Assembly: GCA_900314255.1 (NCBI GenBank) | Contig: OMUP01000137.1 | Location: forward strand, 1-64,000 | DNA: 64,000 bases | Source: an uncultured Lachnospiraceae bacterium | GTDB taxonomy: Bacteria > Bacillota > Clostridia > Lachnospirales > Lachnospiraceae | Direction: 5' to 3' | Shown here: positions 1 through 8,108 of the stretch, one piece after another | Numbering within the stretch: position 1 is the first letter of the stretch | How the letters are laid out: each line of letters starts with the position of its first letter | Notes under the pieces: generated by a model | Told to the model about the DNA's origin: nothing | The model's database searches: none | What the model saw: the letters and a program-made list of their open reading frames with translations, nothing else | Translations under genes and position numbers: made by a program

Positions 1-1193
1 TCTTAGTCATCAACTGCGGAAGTTCTTCCCTCAAATATCAGCTGATCAACATGGACGACGAGAGCGTTCTCGCCAAAGGCCTTGTTGAGCGCATTGGAAT
101 CGAGGGCTCCCAGCTCACCCACAAGCCGGCCGGCAAGGATGAGTACGTCGTGAAACAGGCGATCCCGGACCACAAGGTTGCCGTTCAGCTTGTGCTGGAC
201 GCCCTGGCAGATCCGCAGCACGGCGTCATCAAAGACGCTTCGGAGATCTATGCCATCGGCCACCGCGTTCTCCATGGAGGTGAAAAGTATCAGGCGTCCA
301 TCGTTGTCAATGATGATGTCAAAAAGGTCATCCGCGAGTGCTTCGATCTCGGACCGCTCCACAATCCGGCCAACCTCATCGGCATCGAGGCCTGCGAGGC
401 GGCTATGCCGGGCAAGAAGAACGTCGCTGTATTTGACACCGCGTTTGGCGGAACCATGCCGCCGAAGGCGTATCTGTACGCAATTCCGAGAGAGTACTAC
501 GAGAAGTATCATATCCGCAGATATGGCTTCCACGGCACAAGCCACAGCTTCGTGTCCAAGGAACTGATCCGTTTTGCCGGACTGGACATGAACAATTCCA
601 AGGTCATCGTCGCGCATCTGGGCAACGGCGCCTCCATCTCCGCGACCGTCAATGGCAAATGTGTCGACACCTCCATGGGCCTGACCCCGCTGGAGGGTCT
701 GATCATGGGCACACGCTCCGGCGACCTGGATCCGGCTATCCTCGAGTTCCTCTGCAACCATGAGCACATCTCGATCAGTGAGATGCTGACGATTCTCAAC
801 AAAAAGTCCGGTGTTTACGGTATGTCGGGCGGCATCTCCAGTGACTTCCGTGATCTTCAGAAGGCCATGGAAGATGGAAACGAGCTAGCAAAGGCGACAA
901 TGGAAGCGTATATCTACCGTGTTGCCAAGTACATCGGTGCTTATACGGCAGCCATGAACGGCGTGGATGCAATCGCCTTCACGGCCGGCGTCGGCGAGAA
1001 CTCCAACTTCATCCGCGAGAAGGTCACCAACTATCTCACGTATCTCGGCGTGAAGATCGACAAGGCAGCAAACGACGCGGCTCACGGCAAGGAGATGACG
1101 ATCTCAACGCCGGATTCAAAGGTCAAGGTCTGCGTCATCCCGACGAACGAAGAGCTTGCCATCGCAAGAGAGACTCTGGCCCTCACAAAGTAA
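1..1193 (+). CDS. ackA: Acetate kinase, 5' end cut by window edge
   Basis: Acetate kinase makes ATP and acetate from acetyl phosphate and ADP in the cytoplasm, the last step of the Pta-AckA pathway. The reading frame is open from base 3 and reads LVINCGSSSLKYQL, the canonical N-terminal phosphate-binding motif, so only the first two or three codons lie outside the window. The ATG at 51 is therefore an internal Met. Family motifs follow: VFDTAFGGTMP, the GFHGTSH block, AHLGNGAS and GLTPLEGLIMGTRSGDLDP, with FTAGVGENS near the C-terminus. Length is normal for the family. A strong terminator follows 40 bases after the stop. Pta would be expected just upstream, outside the window. Confidence 0.97.
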   Translation, partial: LVINCGSSSLKYQLINMDDESVLAKGLVERIGIEGSQLTHKPAGKDEYVVKQAIPDHKVAVQLVLDALADPQHGVIKDASEIYAIGHRVLHGGEKYQASIVVNDDVKKVIRECFDLGPLHNPANLIGIEACEAAMPGKKNVAVFDTAFGGTMPPKAYLYAIPREYYEKYHIRRYGFHGTSHSFVSKELIRFAGLDMNNSKVIVAHLGNGASISATVNGKCVDTSMGLTPLEGLIMGTRSGDLDPAILEFLCNHEHISISEMLTILNKKSGVYGMSGGISSDFRDLQKAMEDGNELAKATMEAYIYRVAKYIGAYTAAMNGVDAIAFTAGVGENSNFIREKVTNYLTYLGVKIDKAANDAAHGKEMTISTPDSKVKVCVIPTNEELAIARETLALTK

Positions 1194-1233
1194 GACATCC
1201 GGGTGTCACACAGGAATATCAGAAAATCAGAAA

Positions 1234-1275
1234 AGTCCTCTGCAGTGTTTCCTCGAACTGCGGAGGGCTTTTTTT
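1234..1275 (+). terminator. Rho-independent terminator after ackA
   Basis: A 13-bp stem (1234-1246 with 1257-1269, including G-T pairs) and a 10-base loop are followed by a run of seven T. It ends the ackA transcript and separates it from the two-component operon. Confidence 0.85.
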
Positions 1276-1399
1276 AAATCCCCGCATTTTGACAGGTTGC
1301 ACTATGGAAACGCCGGAAATCAAAGAGAACGCCGATGCCTATCTGAAACCGGGAAGTCTGAGCGTTACCGATGCGGAAAGATATTTATCAACAGAACAG

Positions 1400-1428
1400 T
1401 TTCCAGAGCCTGCAGGCCGGAGTATAAT
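1400..1428 (+). promoter_or_regulatory. Sigma-A-like promoter of the two-component operon
   Basis: A perfect TATAAT at 1423-1428 lies 17 bases downstream of TTTCCA at 1400-1405 (4 of 6 matches to TTGACA). It would give a leader of about 30 bases before the GTG start at 1468. Confidence 0.55.
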
Positions 1429-1467
1429 AAGTATTACGATCAGAACGAATCACAAGGAGGGGCAGGC

Positions 1468-3078
1468 GTGCTGCATTGCAACAGAGCAACAATACGGGCA
1501 AACCTGACAGCTGCCTGCCTGATTCTGCTTGCAGCTGTGCTCCATTATACGGATATCGGCAGTCTGTGGGGCAGCGGCGCATCTCTTATCTGTGTCGGGA
1601 CAATGATCTATGTGGGCCTTCTTCTTTACTGGGGGGTCACACTCAGACACCGGCTGACCAATATACGGATGCGAAGGCTGCTCTTTACCTCGATTGGCCT
1701 CATGATTCTCTGGTTTGTGCTAAGAAGTGCAAAGTATGATTTTTTTAGTTTTTCCCGCGACATCTGCCGTCAGCTGTGGTACAGCTATTATATTCCACTG
1801 AATTTTCTTCCCACCCTGTCCCTTATTGCAGCCTGGAGCATCGGCTATCGAAAACACGAGAAATGGCTGTGGTTTCTCCTGATCCCGGATGGCCTTTTCA
1901 CAACGCTCGTTCTGACAAATGACATGCACCATATTATCTTCGGCTTCACGCCGGATATTCCCTGGGAGAATTATTACCGGCAGCTTCCGATGTTCTTCGT
2001 CATGACTGCGTGGATGGCCTTGCAGTATCTGACAGCTCTTGCAGTCATTTTTCATCAGTGCCGCATCTCTCACAGCCGGCGACTTGTATGGCTGCCGGTC
2101 ATCTGGATTCTCTGCATCACCATATTCTTTTTCTGGTACAATGCTTTTCAGTTTCTCTCGATCCGAAAGCCGTTTGAGGTGACGGAGGCAGCGGGAATTG
2201 CCCTTGCAGCGGCTTGGGAGAGCTGTATTCAGACTGGTCTGATACCCTCCAATATCGGATATGAAGAATTCTTACGGGCTTCTACGGTGGATGCACAGAT
2301 CGTCGACCGGGATGGCAGGGTGCGCATCTCTGCTCCCGGTGCTGAGTCGCTGACCGATGCAAACCGGCTCGCCGCCAGAGACGTGCCGGTGTTCCTGAGT
2401 CCGGATATCCGTCTGCAGAGCCGAGCCATCCGGACGGGGCGCGTGTACTGGAAGGATGACCTGTCTACGATTAACCGCCTGAACCAGGAGTTAAGGGAGG
2501 CAAAGGAAGCTCTTTCCGAAGAAAATGATCTGATTCGCGGGGAAAACAAGGTGCGGGAAGAGCAGACACATCTGCGGGAGCAGAATCGGATCTATGACAG
2601 CATAGCTGCCGCGGCACGCCCACAGATTTCAAAGATCCGTCTCCTTCTTCAAGAGCTGACGCCTGATGCGGCGGACTTTTCCAGACGTCTCGGGATGGCA
2701 TGCGTTCTGAATGCGTACCTCAAGCGCTCCAGCAATCTGCGGCTGCTCTCGCAGAGGGAGCAGTCTGCGGATTCGCAGGAACTTGTTTTCTGTCTTCGCG
2801 AATCTCTTGATTACATTTCTGTCTGTGGCGTAGAGTGCAGCTTTATACAGAGCGGAAGGGGAACGATCCTTCTTTCAAAGCTGAGCCGCGCCTATGCTTT
2901 TTTTGAGGAATCGATTGAAAAAGTTCTGCCGGATCTGGATGCTCTTGTAGTGAATCTGTCCGTGGAGGGAGACAATCTGACTCTGCGGCTGATGCTGGAT
3001 GGCCCGGATGAGATGCCTGGTGCTGTGGAGACAGACGGCACCTTTTACCGGACTTTTCAAACGGAGGAAAGGATATGA
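1468..3078 (+). CDS. 7TM histidine-kinase-like protein, probably a pseudokinase
   Basis: Predicted membrane sensor of 536 aa. The GTG start at 1468 is chosen because AAGGAGG (1454-1460) sits 7 bases upstream. Residues 10-230 hold about seven hydrophobic segments, like the N-terminal 7TM region of some histidine kinases. A short PAS-like segment spans about 265-330 and a charged coiled coil about 333-372. The dimerisation-helix motif reads NRIYDSI at 373-379, where an active kinase of this type has His-Asp; Tyr376 replaces the phosphoacceptor His. The C-terminal region (465-536) lacks a recognisable N-box or glycine-rich ATP lid. Its stop overlaps the start of the next gene by 4 bases, so it probably works with the intact kinase there. 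The partner role is inference. Confidence 0.75.
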   Translation: MLHCNRATIRANLTAACLILLAAVLHYTDIGSLWGSGASLICVGTMIYVGLLLYWGVTLRHRLTNIRMRRLLFTSIGLMILWFVLRSAKYDFFSFSRDICRQLWYSYYIPLNFLPTLSLIAAWSIGYRKHEKWLWFLLIPDGLFTTLVLTNDMHHIIFGFTPDIPWENYYRQLPMFFVMTAWMALQYLTALAVIFHQCRISHSRRLVWLPVIWILCITIFFFWYNAFQFLSIRKPFEVTEAAGIALAAAWESCIQTGLIPSNIGYEEFLRASTVDAQIVDRDGRVRISAPGAESLTDANRLAARDVPVFLSPDIRLQSRAIRTGRVYWKDDLSTINRLNQELREAKEALSEENDLIRGENKVREEQTHLREQNRIYDSIAAAARPQISKIRLLLQELTPDAADFSRRLGMACVLNAYLKRSSNLRLLSQREQSADSQELVFCLRESLDYISVCGVECSFIQSGRGTILLSKLSRAYAFFEESIEKVLPDLDALVVNLSVEGDNLTLRLMLDGPDEMPGAVETDGTFYRTFQTEERI

Positions 3079-4307
3079 TCTGCGAGATACCGCCTGCCAT
3101 TTTCGGATTGCTTCTGACGGCAATGCTGATCCTTTGTTTCGCAGAAATGTTCTGCGTGATCGCCATGGTACTGCAGCACCGGGGCGTATGGCAGACAATT
3201 TCAGCCGGAATTCTGCTGATCGGTGGATTTACACTCTTCCAGCTGACGGTGAATACAGCACAGGTCCCGGGGGCACTTCTTCCTGCCTGGAGCCTGAAAA
3301 ACAAAGCAATCCTGTATATTTCGTTTCTTTTGCTTGCCGGACTGACCATCTGGGAGTTTTTTACAGTCGTTCAGTGGGAGAAGGAGAACTGGAGCCCGAA
3401 CACGGTTCGGGAAAGCTTCAATCAGCTGCCTACAGGTATTTGTTTCAGCGACCTGAACGGGAGCGTTCTTCTCTCCAATCACAAAATGGAAGAAATCTGC
3501 CTCGCCGCTTCAGGGAAACCGCTTCTTGATGCCAACGCCTTCTGGGATACGGTTGGAAGCCAGGGATTTCTGACACTGGGCAGCGGGGTCACCTGGAACC
3601 TGGAACGCAGAATCCTCTCCACACAGATCGGAGACGTGTATCAGATTACAGCAGCTGATGTAACCAGAAAACACGCAATCATGCAGGAACTGAAGAAGGA
3701 TCAGCAGCAGCTTCAACAGATTCAGGCGAGACTGCTGCAGTACAGTGAATCCGTAACGGAACTTACGCGGGAGAAGGAAATCCTCGCGGCCAAAATCCGT
3801 GTACACGACAGCCTGGGGGAGTGCCTTCTCGCGGCAAAGCGCTGTATTGTCACTTCGGCAGGGGGAAAGGAGAAGGAAGAAGTACTGAAGATGTGGCGGC
3901 AGAATCTTACACTTCTTGCGGTTCCGCCGGATCATGAAAAGAGCGACAGCCTGGGAGAACTGCTTTCCGCTGCAAAAACGGTGGGCGTCCGGGTCCTTCT
4001 GACCGGCCCGGTCCCGCCGGCAGGCAGCATTGCCAGAGCGCTCACCGAGGCGGCGATTCATACCTGCGTGACAAATACGGTAAGGCATGCACATGGCAGT
4101 GAGCTTTACGTAGAAATGATAAGGGATGGCACGCACTGGACGTGCCGCTGCACCAACAATGGATGTGTCCCGGACGGACCGGTCCGGGAAGGCGGCGGTC
4201 TCACGACTCTTCGCAGAAAGACTGAGCGTGAGGGCGGTACGATGATAGTAGAGAGTTCACCGCGCTTTGCGCTTACCCTTGCAGTGGAGGAAGGAGGCCT
4301 GTCATGA
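3075..4307 (+). CDS. Sensor histidine kinase (NarL-class)
   Basis: Membrane histidine kinase of 410 aa. Three or four hydrophobic segments occupy about residues 8-100, followed by a PAS-like domain (about 108-195), a coiled coil (200-240), and a dimerisation helix with VHDSLGE, giving His244 as the likely phosphoacceptor followed by Asp245. The ATPase domain has an N-box TNTVRHAHG around 333-341 and a glycine-rich lid REGGGLTTLRRK around 371-382. The G1 position reads TNNG rather than DNG. The start overlaps the upstream stop (ATGA) and its own stop overlaps the response regulator start, so the three are translationally coupled. The signal sensed is unknown. Confidence 0.88.
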   Translation: MICEIPPAIFGLLLTAMLILCFAEMFCVIAMVLQHRGVWQTISAGILLIGGFTLFQLTVNTAQVPGALLPAWSLKNKAILYISFLLLAGLTIWEFFTVVQWEKENWSPNTVRESFNQLPTGICFSDLNGSVLLSNHKMEEICLAASGKPLLDANAFWDTVGSQGFLTLGSGVTWNLERRILSTQIGDVYQITAADVTRKHAIMQELKKDQQQLQQIQARLLQYSESVTELTREKEILAAKIRVHDSLGECLLAAKRCIVTSAGGKEKEEVLKMWRQNLTLLAVPPDHEKSDSLGELLSAAKTVGVRVLLTGPVPPAGSIARALTEAAIHTCVTNTVRHAHGSELYVEMIRDGTHWTCRCTNNGCVPDGPVREGGGLTTLRRKTEREGGTMIVESSPRFALTLAVEEGGLS

Positions 4308-4945
4308 AACCGTACCGGGTACTTGTCGTAGAGGATCAGGTGATGCCGAGGCAGTTATTTGAGATGTTCATTCAGTCCTCAGAACAGTTTACACTGGCCG
4401 CTTCCATCGACAGTGCCGTTCTGGCGGATGTCTACTGCGCAGGGGGCGGAATCGATCTGATCCTGATGGATGTGGTGACGAAAAATGGCGCTAATGGGCT
4501 GGAAGCCGCCGAAAATATCAAACAGCGGTGGCCAAAGATCCGGATCATCATAGTGACTTCGATGCCGGAATGCTCCTATCTTGAGAGGGCGCGTAAAATC
4601 GGCGTGGACAGCTTCTGGTACAAGGAAATCAGCCGTGAACCCATTCTTTCTCTGATGGAACGCACGATGGCAGGGGAGTCTGTCTACCCGGATGCACCCC
4701 CGGAAATCCGTCTGGGACTTGCGATGAGCGGGGAATTCACCCAGACAGAGCTTCTGATCCTGCGGGAACTCACCGGCGGCTATACAGATGCCGAGATCGG
4801 GGAGCACCTTCATCTGTCGCGCTTTACGGTTCGCGATTATGTGAAATCCATGCGGGAGAAGACTGGATTCCGTTCGAGAACGGAACTTGCTGTCAAGGCA
4901 AGACAGAGCGGACTGGTTATCCTGGAAGCAAAACAGCCGGAGTAA
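4304..4945 (+). CDS. Response regulator, receiver plus LuxR-type HTH
   Basis: Cytoplasmic transcription factor of 213 aa. The receiver domain (1-125) keeps the acidic pair Glu10/Asp11, the phosphoacceptor Asp56 in LILMDV, Thr85/Ser86 in IVTSMP, and Lys107 in FWYKE. A C-terminal LuxR/NarL helix-turn-helix (about 148-205) contains LTGGYTDAEIGEHLHLS. It overlaps the kinase gene by 4 bases, is the obvious partner of that kinase, and ends just before a terminator. Targets are not known; the downstream pseudo-receiver and SPFH/TPM cluster are natural candidates, which is inference from position only. Confidence 0.92.
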   Translation: MKPYRVLVVEDQVMPRQLFEMFIQSSEQFTLAASIDSAVLADVYCAGGGIDLILMDVVTKNGANGLEAAENIKQRWPKIRIIIVTSMPECSYLERARKIGVDSFWYKEISREPILSLMERTMAGESVYPDAPPEIRLGLAMSGEFTQTELLILRELTGGYTDAEIGEHLHLSRFTVRDYVKSMREKTGFRSRTELAVKARQSGLVILEAKQPE

Positions 4946-4967
4946 TCCTGGCTGACAGAAGAAGATG

Positions 4968-4999
4968 ATCTCTGCCCCATTGCGGGCAGAGATTTTTTT
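4968..4999 (+). terminator. Terminator after the response regulator
   Basis: A perfect 10-bp stem (ATCTCTGCCC with GGGCAGAGAT, 4968-4977 and 4984-4993) with a 6-base loop runs into a T tract. It closes the two-component operon. Confidence 0.9.
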
Positions 5000-5080
5000 G
5001 TGGAAAACCCTTGAAAAGCAGGGTGTGCCGCAGAAGGGCCCTTGATAGGATAGGGATAGAACAAGAGAGGAGGAAAAGTC

Positions 5081-5467
5081 TTGAAACGAATCGTGCTCAG
5101 TATTCAGAATCAGCTGCTGTCCGAAGCGTTGTCCCGTGCCCTGGCAGAGACAGGCAGCTTTCGTCCGGAGCATGTGCCAATCGACAGGCCTCTGGATACG
5201 GCGTATCTGTGCCAGGCACTGCAGGCCCAAATCCTCCTGATGGATGTGTCCAATGCTCCAACCGCCACGATGAAGCAGCGTCTTGAGATCGCATTGAAGG
5301 TGCGCAGCGGACTGCCTTCCTGCAAGATTGTTCTTGTCTGCGATGAGAATGCGGACCCGTTCATCGCACAGCAGGTCAAAGAGGCGAGGCAGGTAGGAAA
5401 GATCGATGCTTTCTTTTATGCATCCGTCACCGCTGCCTATCTGACGGCGGCGCTCGAAGCACTGTGA
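5081..5467 (+). CDS. Stand-alone receiver-like (pseudo-receiver) protein
   Basis: A 128-aa cytoplasmic protein with a response-regulator receiver fold pattern and no output domain. A TTG start at 5081 follows a strong GAGAGGAGG ribosome site. Asp55 in ILLMDV sits where the phosphoacceptor should be. The acidic pair after strand 1 is absent (LSIQNQ), and the conserved Lys after strand 5 is replaced in FFYASVT. It is therefore probably not phosphorylated in the usual way. It lies between the two-component operon (behind its terminator) and the SPFH gene, so it may be the first gene of the SPFH/TPM cluster. Its role is unknown. Confidence 0.65.
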   Translation: MKRIVLSIQNQLLSEALSRALAETGSFRPEHVPIDRPLDTAYLCQALQAQILLMDVSNAPTATMKQRLEIALKVRSGLPSCKIVLVCDENADPFIAQQVKEARQVGKIDAFFYASVTAAYLTAALEAL

Positions 5468-5552
5468 AGGGACTGAAGGTTGGCTGAGACAAGGATGATC
5501 AGATCGGCAATTTAACCAATGGACTTATTAGGAAAGCATGGGAGGTAGTGGT

Positions 5553-6953
5553 ATGGGACTTATCAAAGCAGGACTTGGGGCACTGGGATCCACACTGGCA
5601 GATCAATGGAAGGAATTCTTCTATTGCGACGCACTGCCGAATGATGTTCTTATGCGCCGCGGGCAGAAACAGATCAGTGGACGGTCTGCCAACACCAAAG
5701 GAAATGACAATATCATTTCAAACGGATCCGGGATTGCCGTGGCAGACGGGCAGTGCATGATCATTGTGGACCAGGGAAAAATTGTCGAGGTTTGCGCAGA
5801 ACCGGGACAGTTTACCTATGACAGTTCCTCGGAGCCCAGTATTTTCAGCGGCTTTTTCGGCGACAGCCTGAAACAGAGCTTTGCGACGCTCGGAAGACGT
5901 TTCACCTATGGCGGCGACACGGGCAAGGATCAGCGCGTGTACTACTTTAATACCAAGGAAATTCTGGATAACAAATTCGGCACGGCCAATCCCATTATTT
6001 TTGAAGTTGTAAACAAGCGGATTGGCATGAGCCGCACAGTGCAGCTTCGCTGCAACGGCGTTTACACCTATATCATCTCGGATCCTCTGGTGTTTTATAC
6101 GCGGCTGTGCGGAAATGTCGCCTACGAGTTTACCCGGGACCAGATTGACGCACAGCTCAAGACCGAGTTTGTCGATGCCCTTCAGCCGGCTTTTGGGGCT
6201 CTTGCCGAGCAGGAACTTCGTCCTGCGCAGATCCCGAGCAAAACGAAGGAACTGAAGGCTGCGATGAATGAAGCGCTTCGGCAGGAATGGATTGACAACC
6301 GTGGCATTTCAGTTGGCAAAATTGCGCTCAACCCCATCACGCTTACCGATGCCGACATGCAGAAGATCAACGAGATGGAGGATGCTGCTACCGTGGGCCA
6401 AAACGCGTTTATGATGGCAGGCCGCATGACCAATGCAACAGCCGACGCGATGCAGACCGCCGCGGGAAACTCCGCCGGTGCCATGACGGGCTTCATGGGA
6501 ATGGGGATGATGGGCATGGGCAGCCAGGGCGGCTTTAGCTCGGCTCAGAATTTATACAGCGTGGGACAGCAGCAGGCCCAGGCTCAACAGGCATCCCAGC
6601 AGCAGGCTCAGGCTATGCAGGCCCAGGCCGTGCAGCCCCAGCAGGCTCAGACCCAGCCGCAGATGCAGCAGACAGCGCCGGCGCCAAACAGCTGGAAGTG
6701 CAGGTGCGGAGCTGTTGTTACCGGAAAGTTCTGCCCGGAATGCGGTTCTCCTAAGCCTGCAGAGGATGGATGGACCTGTTCCTGCGGGACGTTTAATACG
6801 GGAAAGTTCTGCCAGAACTGCGGCGCCAAAAGACCGTCCGCCACACCGGTATACCGGTGCAGTAAGTGCGGATGGGAGCCTGAGGACCCGGCGCATCCTC
6901 CGAAATTCTGCCCGGAATGTGGGAATCCGTTCGATGACAGTGACAGACAGTGA
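5553..6953 (+). CDS. SPFH-domain protein with C-terminal zinc ribbons (YdjI-like)
   Basis: A 466-aa protein. An upstream ATG at 5538 is in frame, but GGAGGT at 5541-5546 is correctly spaced for the ATG at 5553. Residues 1-290 match the SPFH/virion-core-like proteins of the Bacillus YdjI type, predicted to form membrane-associated assemblies. A Met/Gly-rich stretch (about 305-328) is followed by a Gln/Ala-rich linker (about 338-375) and three zinc-ribbon modules with Cys pairs (about 381-400, 407-426, 434-458). The downstream zinc-ribbon and TPM genes match partners seen next to ydjI in Bacillus, where PspA-family and YdjGHI proteins are linked to membrane stress. No pspA is present here. Confidence 0.82.
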   Translation: MGLIKAGLGALGSTLADQWKEFFYCDALPNDVLMRRGQKQISGRSANTKGNDNIISNGSGIAVADGQCMIIVDQGKIVEVCAEPGQFTYDSSSEPSIFSGFFGDSLKQSFATLGRRFTYGGDTGKDQRVYYFNTKEILDNKFGTANPIIFEVVNKRIGMSRTVQLRCNGVYTYIISDPLVFYTRLCGNVAYEFTRDQIDAQLKTEFVDALQPAFGALAEQELRPAQIPSKTKELKAAMNEALRQEWIDNRGISVGKIALNPITLTDADMQKINEMEDAATVGQNAFMMAGRMTNATADAMQTAAGNSAGAMTGFMGMGMMGMGSQGGFSSAQNLYSVGQQQAQAQQASQQQAQAMQAQAVQPQQAQTQPQMQQTAPAPNSWKCRCGAVVTGKFCPECGSPKPAEDGWTCSCGTFNTGKFCQNCGAKRPSATPVYRCSKCGWEPEDPAHPPKFCPECGNPFDDSDRQ

Positions 6954-6976
6954 TGAGCCGTGACAGGGAGGTAGAA

Positions 6977-7963
6977 ATGGGATTATTTGACAAGAAATAC
7001 TGTGATATCTGTGGAGAGAAAATAGGTCTGCTGGGGAACCGGAAGCTGGAAGACGGCAATCTCTGCAAAGACTGCGCCAGAAAACTTTCACCGTGGTTCA
7101 GTGACAGACGCCGCAGCACGGTGGATGAGATAAAGGAGCAGCTTGCATGGCGTGAAGCGAACCGTGAGCGCGCCGCTCAGTTTCGCACGACACGAGCCTT
7201 CGGTGAGAGGACGAAGCTGCTTCTGGATGAAAATCACCGGTGGTTTGCGGTAACCCAGGCGGTAAGTCCGGCGGATAACAATTCGGATGTTCTGGACTTT
7301 GATGTAATCACAGGCTGCCGCACGGACATCGACGAAAGCCGCACAGAGTTGAAAATTGAATCAAGGGATCAGGACGGGAAAGTCACGAGCAGAAGTTACA
7401 ATCCGCCGAGGTATGACTACGATTATGATTTTTACATTATCATTTCTGTCAATGTACCATACTTCAACGAGATGAAATTCAAGCTGAACGACAGCTCTGT
7501 TCACATCCCATTTCAGCCTTCCGGAATGCGCTCTCCCGTCAACAGCTTTTCGCCGAACCGTTCCGAGGAGCCGATGTATGATTCCTGTTACCGCGCTTAC
7601 CGGGAATCCTGTGACGAGATCTGCAGAATGCTGAATCAGTTCCGCACCGGCATGGGACATGGGGCGCAGGCAGGCGCAGGTATGGTGTATGGGGCGCAGG
7701 CAGGCGCAGGTATGGTGTATGGGGCGCAGGCAGGCGCAGGTATGGTGTATGGGGCGCAGGCAGGCGCAGGTATGGTGTATGGAGCGCAGGCAGGCGCAGG
7801 TATGGTGTACGGAGCGCAGGCAGATGCAGGTATGAGGAATGGCGTGCAGAGAGGCGCTGCTCCTGTACAGAACAGCGCCTGCCTGCAAAGCTGGACCTGC
7901 CCGTACTGCGGCCGGGTCAATCAGGGAAAGTTCTGTGAAAACTGCGGAGCTCAGAAGCCGTGA
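6977..7963 (+). CDS. DUF4428-like zinc-ribbon protein with decapeptide repeats
   Basis: A 328-aa protein of unknown function. The ATG at 6977 is preferred over the in-frame 6950 because GGGAGG lies just upstream of it. The N-terminus (KKYCDICGEKIG and LCKDCARKL) is a four-Cys zinc-binding module of the DUF4428 type. A central domain of about 140 residues follows, then six copies of a 10-residue repeat (consensus MVYGAQAGAG) and a C-terminal zinc ribbon that closely matches one in the upstream SPFH protein (GKFCENCGAQKP against GKFCQNCGAKRP). The gene begins 23 bases after the SPFH stop. The shared ribbon and the repeats suggest an adaptor or scaffold in the same assembly; that is inference. 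Confidence 0.7.
   Translation: MGLFDKKYCDICGEKIGLLGNRKLEDGNLCKDCARKLSPWFSDRRRSTVDEIKEQLAWREANRERAAQFRTTRAFGERTKLLLDENHRWFAVTQAVSPADNNSDVLDFDVITGCRTDIDESRTELKIESRDQDGKVTSRSYNPPRYDYDYDFYIIISVNVPYFNEMKFKLNDSSVHIPFQPSGMRSPVNSFSPNRSEEPMYDSCYRAYRESCDEICRMLNQFRTGMGHGAQAGAGMVYGAQAGAGMVYGAQAGAGMVYGAQAGAGMVYGAQAGAGMVYGAQADAGMRNGVQRGAAPVQNSACLQSWTCPYCGRVNQGKFCENCGAQKP
7651..7830 (+). repeat. Six 30-bp in-frame tandem repeats
   Basis: Six consecutive 30-base units begin at 7651, 7681, 7711, 7741, 7771 and 7801. Those at 7681, 7711 and 7741 are identical; the first and last diverge. The period is ten codons, so copy-number changes keep the frame. Confidence 0.97.
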
Positions 7964-7985
7964 GCATGGAACAAATGCAGAAAGC

Positions 7986-8014
7986 AGGCTGCCGCAGATA
8001 CGGCAGCCTCTTTT
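7986..8014 (+). terminator. Terminator after the DUF4428-like gene
   Basis: A 9-bp perfect stem (AGGCTGCCG with CGGCAGCCT) with a 6-base loop is followed by CTTTT. The short T tract suggests partial termination, letting some transcripts continue into the next gene. Confidence 0.75.
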
Positions 8015-8108
8015 ACTCAGACAGCTGATTTTCCCTTACCAGAGATTTGACTGAGTGGAAAGGGAAGCGATCGTGCCGAGGTCGGTTTACGCCAGGGAGG
8101 AACAATAC

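Noticed and set aside
3..767. 254-codon antisense frame opposite ackA
   Set aside because: It lies wholly within the unmistakable acetate kinase coding region and shows no motif.
1289..1507. 72-codon open frame before the 7TM kinase-like gene
   Set aside because: It has no ribosome site, runs through the promoter of the next operon and overlaps the kinase-like start.
7651..7830. CRISPR array
   Set aside because: The 30-base units are contiguous with no spacers and are translated in frame within a coding gene.
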